Positions 61,438-64,000 of a DNA stretch of 64,000 nt are shown here, in pieces. The DNA lies in the NCBI RefSeq assembly GCF_003050705.1, contig NZ_QAOG01000002.1, positions 248,001 to 312,000 of the forward strand, in the 5' to 3' direction. The notes under the pieces were generated by a model. The model did no database searches and was not told the origin of the DNA. It saw only the letters and a list, made by a program, of their open reading frames with translations. This DNA comes from Sphingomonas aurantiaca (GTDB lineage Bacteria > Pseudomonadota > Alphaproteobacteria > Sphingomonadales > Sphingomonadaceae). The translations under genes and the position numbers were made by a program. Numbering within the stretch: the first letter of the stretch is position 1; each line of letters starts with the position of its first letter.

Positions 61438-63140
61438 TTGGTCACCGGCACTTTCAGGCCCGGATGCCGGGCGTAGAGCAGCTTCTGCTGCAGGATCGTC
61501 AGGCAGTTCGACGTGATCCAGTAGACCTGAAGGCCGACCGCGAACGGCGCCATCACGAACATCAGCACCCAGGGGAGCAGCGCGAAGACCTGCTTCTGCG
61601 TGTCGTCCATCGGCGTCGGGTTCAGCTTGAACTGGAAGTACATGCTGATGCCCAGGATGATCGGAACGACACCGATCGCGATGAAGTGCGGCGGCGTGAA
61701 GGCGAGGAGGCCGAACAGGTTGAGCGGCGTCAGCGGATCGGGCGCGGAAAGATCCTTGATCCACGCGACGAAGGGCTGGTGACGCATCTCGATCGTCAGC
61801 ATCAGCACCTTGTACAGCGCGTACATGATCGGGATCTGGAGCAGCGTCGGCGCGCAGCCGGCGAGCGGATTGACGCCCTCGGCCTTGTACAGCGCCATCG
61901 TCTCCTGCTGCAGGCGGACCTTGTCGTCCTTGTGCTTGGCCTGGAGCGCCTTCATTTTCGGCTGGACGGCGCGCATCGCCGCCATCGACTTGAACTGGCG
62001 CTGCGCGATCGGGAACAGCAGCCCGCGGATCGTCACCGTCAGCAGGATGATCGCAACGCCGAAGTTGCCGATCATGCGGAACAGCCAGTCGAGATAATAG
62101 AAGATCGGTTTCTCGACGATCCGGAACCAGCCCCAGTCGATCGCATAGTCCAGCTTCGCGACGCCCTGCTGGTCGGTGTAGCGATCGAGCAGGCGGACTT
62201 CCTTGGCGCCCGCGAAGAAGCGCGAGACCTGCGTGATCGCCTGGCCCGGTGCGATCTGCTTGGGCTGGAGCGCGTAATCGGCCTGGTATGCCTTGTTCGC
62301 GCCGGCGCGGAACTGGCCGTCGAACGTCTGGCCCTGATCGGGGATGATCGCGGTCAGCCAGTATTTGTCGGTGAAGCCGAGCCAGCCGCCGGTCGTCGTG
62401 AACTTCTGTGCGGCCTCGTCGATGTCCTTGTAGTTGGGGCGGTAATGGGCGCCGCCATTGTCGACCGACATCGGCCCGACATGGATCGTCATCGACGACG
62501 GATCCTTCGAGATGCCGACCCGGTTGACGAGGCCATAGGTCGCGACGGGAACGGGCGCGGTGCCTGCGTTCAGGACGGTCTGGCGGACCGTGAACATGTA
62601 ATCGCCGTCGACCGCGATCTGGATGCGGAAGCGCTGGCCGGTGGCGTTGGTCGCGTCGAGCGTGACCGGCGTCGTCGGCGTCAGCGTGGTGGCGCCAGAA
62701 GGCGTCCAGACGGCGTCGGCGGCGGGCGGGGTCAGCCCCTGCGCACGCCAGCCGAAGCTCGCGAAATAGGCGTCGGGTGCGCCCGCGGGCGACAACAGCC
62801 GTATCGGCGGTGAGTTCTTCGCGACCGTCTCGTCATAGCCCTTGAGCACGAGATCGTCGATCCGCGCGCCCTTCAGGTTAATCGACCCTGACACGCGTGG
62901 CGTCTCGATCCGCAGGCGCGGCGTCTCGGCGATCACCTCGGCGCGATTGCGCACGGCAGCAGCGCCATCGGCGGCCGGATCGGCAGCGGGGTTCGCGATC
63001 GGCTTGGACTTGCCGTCCTCGATCCTCGTGACCGGCGGATTCGCGGTCGGGAAGAACTTGCCCTGGATCAGCGGCCATCCGAACAGGATCAGCGCCGCGA
63101 TCACCGCGAACAGCACGAAATTCTGCTTGTCGTCTTTCAC
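61434..63140 (-). CDS. yidC: Membrane protein insertase YidC
   Basis: A 568-residue Oxa1-family insertase. N-terminal TM ([19 protein letters not shown]), a large periplasmic beta-domain (about 30-345) and the conserved core of five TMs (about 350-560) with [20 protein letters not shown] and a hydrophilic-groove arginine. It ends [15 protein letters not shown]. The start overlaps the yidD stop by 4 bases. Confidence 0.97.
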   Translation of the reverse strand: MKDDKQNFVLFAVIAALILFGWPLIQGKFFPTANPPVTRIEDGKSKPIANPAADPAADGAAAVRNRAEVIAETPRLRIETPRVSGSINLKGARIDDLVLKGYDETVAKNSPPIRLLSPAGAPDAYFASFGWRAQGLTPPAADAVWTPSGATTLTPTTPVTLDATNATGQRFRIQIAVDGDYMFTVRQTVLNAGTAPVPVATYGLVNRVGISKDPSSMTIHVGPMSVDNGGAHYRPNYKDIDEAAQKFTTTGGWLGFTDKYWLTAIIPDQGQTFDGQFRAGANKAYQADYALQPKQIAPGQAITQVSRFFAGAKEVRLLDRYTDQQGVAKLDYAIDWGWFRIVEKPIFYYLDWLFRMIGNFGVAIILLTVTIRGLLFPIAQRQFKSMAAMRAVQPKMKALQAKHKDDKVRLQQETMALYKAEGVNPLAGCAPTLLQIPIMYALYKVLMLTIEMRHQPFVAWIKDLSAPDPLTPLNLFGLLAFTPPHFIAIGVVPIILGISMYFQFKLNPTPMDDTQKQVFALLPWVLMFVMAPFAVGLQVYWITSNCLTILQQKLLYARHPGLKVPVTK

Positions 63141-63385
63141 AGGGCGGCGTCTTTCAATTTCTCAGGCTTCAGCTCTGGGACTGGGTCGGGTCCATACCCG
63201 CCCCACGGATGGCAGCGGGCGATACGCTTCGCCGCCAACCAGCCCCCCTTGCGCGCGCCATAGCGCCCAACGGCCTCGATTGCATAGGCGGAACACGAAG
63301 GATCGTAGCGACAGCTCGACGGCAGGACGAGCGAAGGGCCGAGTTGCCAGCCGCGCGCGATCAGGATGAGGAGGCGGGCTAACAT
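63137..63385 (-). CDS. yidD: Membrane protein insertion efficiency factor YidD
   Basis: An 82-residue protein helping YidC-dependent insertion. Its cysteine-rich core SSCRYDPSCSAYAIEAV and GGYGPDP tail are the family signature. An N-terminal amphipathic helix precedes them. The ATG at 63385 gives the usual length; a longer frame upstream passes through repeat DNA. The upstream gap to rnpA (193 bases) is filled with palindromic repeats. Confidence 0.95.
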   Translation of the reverse strand: MLARLLILIARGWQLGPSLVLPSSCRYDPSCSAYAIEAVGRYGARKGGWLAAKRIARCHPWGGYGPDPVPELKPEKLKDAAL

Positions 63386-63416
63386 GTCAGCGCGGGCGTT
63401 CGTGCCCCCCATTGTG

Positions 63417-63468
63417 TCCCCGCGAAGGCAGGGACCCAGACTGGGCTCCCGCCTTCGCGGGAGAACAA
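63417..63468. repeat. Intergenic palindromic repeat, family C copy 2
   Basis: Same plan as 1320-1371: tccccgcgaaggcaggga, core ccagactgg, then ctcccgccttcgcgggag. A third palindrome, accccggcggaggccggggt (63521-63540), follows within the same gap, and a fourth forms the 3' end of rnpA (63598-63621). The yidD-rnpA gap is therefore mostly repeat DNA. Confidence 0.78.
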
Positions 63469-63578
63469 GACGCTGGGGGAGGTGGCCCCGTGGGCACCAC
63501 GCCATCCGAACCCGAACAGCACCCCGGCGGAGGCCGGGGTCAAGTAGGGAAACGTTGCTAACGGATGGCGGTGCTTCA

Positions 63579-63902
63579 TCACGACCGCTTTTCCATCTGG
63601 GCCCCGGCCTTCGCCGGGGTGGTGTCGGGAGCGGCCTGCGGCGTCACCTTGCGGAATGCCTTGCCAAGCTCAGTCCGCAACAGCGCGTAATCGCGCTCGA
63701 TCCCGCCGCTGCGGCCGATTAGCACATGATCAGCCCCCGCAACGCCGCGTTCCGCCAATAGCTCACGCGCCAACGCCCGCAACCGCCGTTTCATGCGGTT
63801 CCGGACGACGGCGTTGCCAATCTTCTTGGTGACGGTGAAGCCGATTCGCATCGTGTCGTCACCGTCATCGCGGGGGCGCATGAGCAGGACGAATCCCGGC
63901 AT
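63579..63902 (-). CDS. rnpA: Ribonuclease P protein component
   Basis: Protein partner of RNase P RNA in tRNA 5' processing. From the ATG at 63902 it is 107 residues, with the RNA-binding signature VVRNRMKRRLRALAREL and RIGFTVTKKIG. The conserved RnpA N-terminus, however, continues upstream in the same open frame (LDKRRDFLAANAGKRAP, to about 63956) and has no ATG, GTG or TTG there, so the true start is non-standard or lies within rpmH beyond the window. The last 12 or so residues (TPAKAGAQ) come from an intergenic repeat. Confidence 0.88.
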   Translation of the reverse strand: MPGFVLLMRPRDDGDDTMRIGFTVTKKIGNAVVRNRMKRRLRALARELLAERGVAGADHVLIGRSGGIERDYALLRTELGKAFRKVTPQAAPDTTPAKAGAQMEKRS

Positions 63903-63958
63903 CGGTGCGCGCTTCCCCGCATTCGCCGCGAGAAAATCGCGGCGTTTGTCGAGTATCG

Positions 63959-64000
63959 TTAGGCCGACAGCTTCTTGCGACCGCGCGCGCGGCGTGCATG
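63959..64000 (-). CDS. rpmH: Ribosomal protein bL34, C-terminal end (partial)
   Basis: Only the last 13 codons and stop lie in the window, reading HARRARGRKKLSA, the unmistakable C-terminus of L34. The stop (TAA, 63959-63961) is immediately followed, and probably overlapped in another frame, by rnpA. The gene continues past the window edge. Confidence 0.9.
   Translation of the reverse strand, partial: HARRARGRKKLSA

Noticed and set aside
1..64000. Mobile element, prophage or defence island
   Set aside because: No transposase, integrase, phage structural, restriction or toxin-antitoxin gene was recognised in any frame, and gene order is typical of a core chromosome.

Overview
The window is ordinary chromosomal DNA of high GC content from an alphaproteobacterium, most likely a sphingomonad (Sphingomonas or a close relative). 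This rests on gene content and order (rpmH-rnpA-yidD-yidC-engB, dnaA beside rpsT, secB / Tim44-like / mltA / smr, ubiE-ubiB-coaBC-dut, oxyR / ahpC-ahpD), on the Sphingomonas-style TonB-dependent receptor, and on several families of short GC-rich palindromic intergenic repeats. I see no insertion sequence, prophage, integrase, tRNA, complete rRNA gene or CRISPR array.

Layout. 0-3 kb: pgsA-moaD-moaE, then two fasciclin-domain secreted proteins. 3-7.5 kb: a peroxide-defence block (oxyR divergent from ahpC, then ahpD), a TauE/SafE permease, serine acetyltransferase and a DUF2794 protein. 7.5-12.6 kb: a large TonB-dependent receptor and a divergent pncB/pncA pair for NAD salvage. 12.6-21 kb: a signalling block with a Spy/CpxP-like periplasmic protein, an operon of response regulator, sensor kinase and EF-hand lipoprotein, an orphan response regulator behind a tiny leader ORF, and a c-di-GMP pair (PAS-GGDEF cyclase and GAF-degenerate GGDEF-EAL phosphodiesterase). 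21-29 kb: a short-chain dehydrogenase and a TetR regulator divergent from a complete tripartite RND efflux operon, with an 18-bp perfect palindrome between them. 29-32.8 kb: Na+/H+ antiporter, zwf and two small unknown genes. 32.8-40 kb: an uncharacterised envelope region with a 794-residue secreted protein divergent from a TadG-TadE-TadE set and a proline-rich membrane protein. 40-49.4 kb: rplJ-rplL with a probable L10 leader, a moeB-to-ubiE run on the minus strand, mutM and rpsT. 49.7-60.7 kb: dnaA, trpS, murJ, secB, Tim44-like protein, mltA, smr, dapE, a GST and an S41 protease lipoprotein. 60.7-64 kb: engB-yidC-yidD-rnpA and the last codons of rpmH.

Much of the window is housekeeping. The parts most worth follow-up are: (i) the isolated Tad-like set with EF-hand-type loops in a pseudopilin, together with the large unknown protein; (ii) the regulator-kinase-EF-hand operon beside a Spy-like chaperone; (iii) the strong-SD 13-codon leader overlapping a response-regulator start; (iv) rnpA, which has no ordinary start codon before its conserved N-terminus and a C-terminus made from an intergenic repeat; and (v) the repeat families, some doubling as terminators. 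No clearly new defence or mobile system is visible. Start sites were chosen by Shine-Dalgarno placement and family length. All functions are inferred from sequence reading without database searches.
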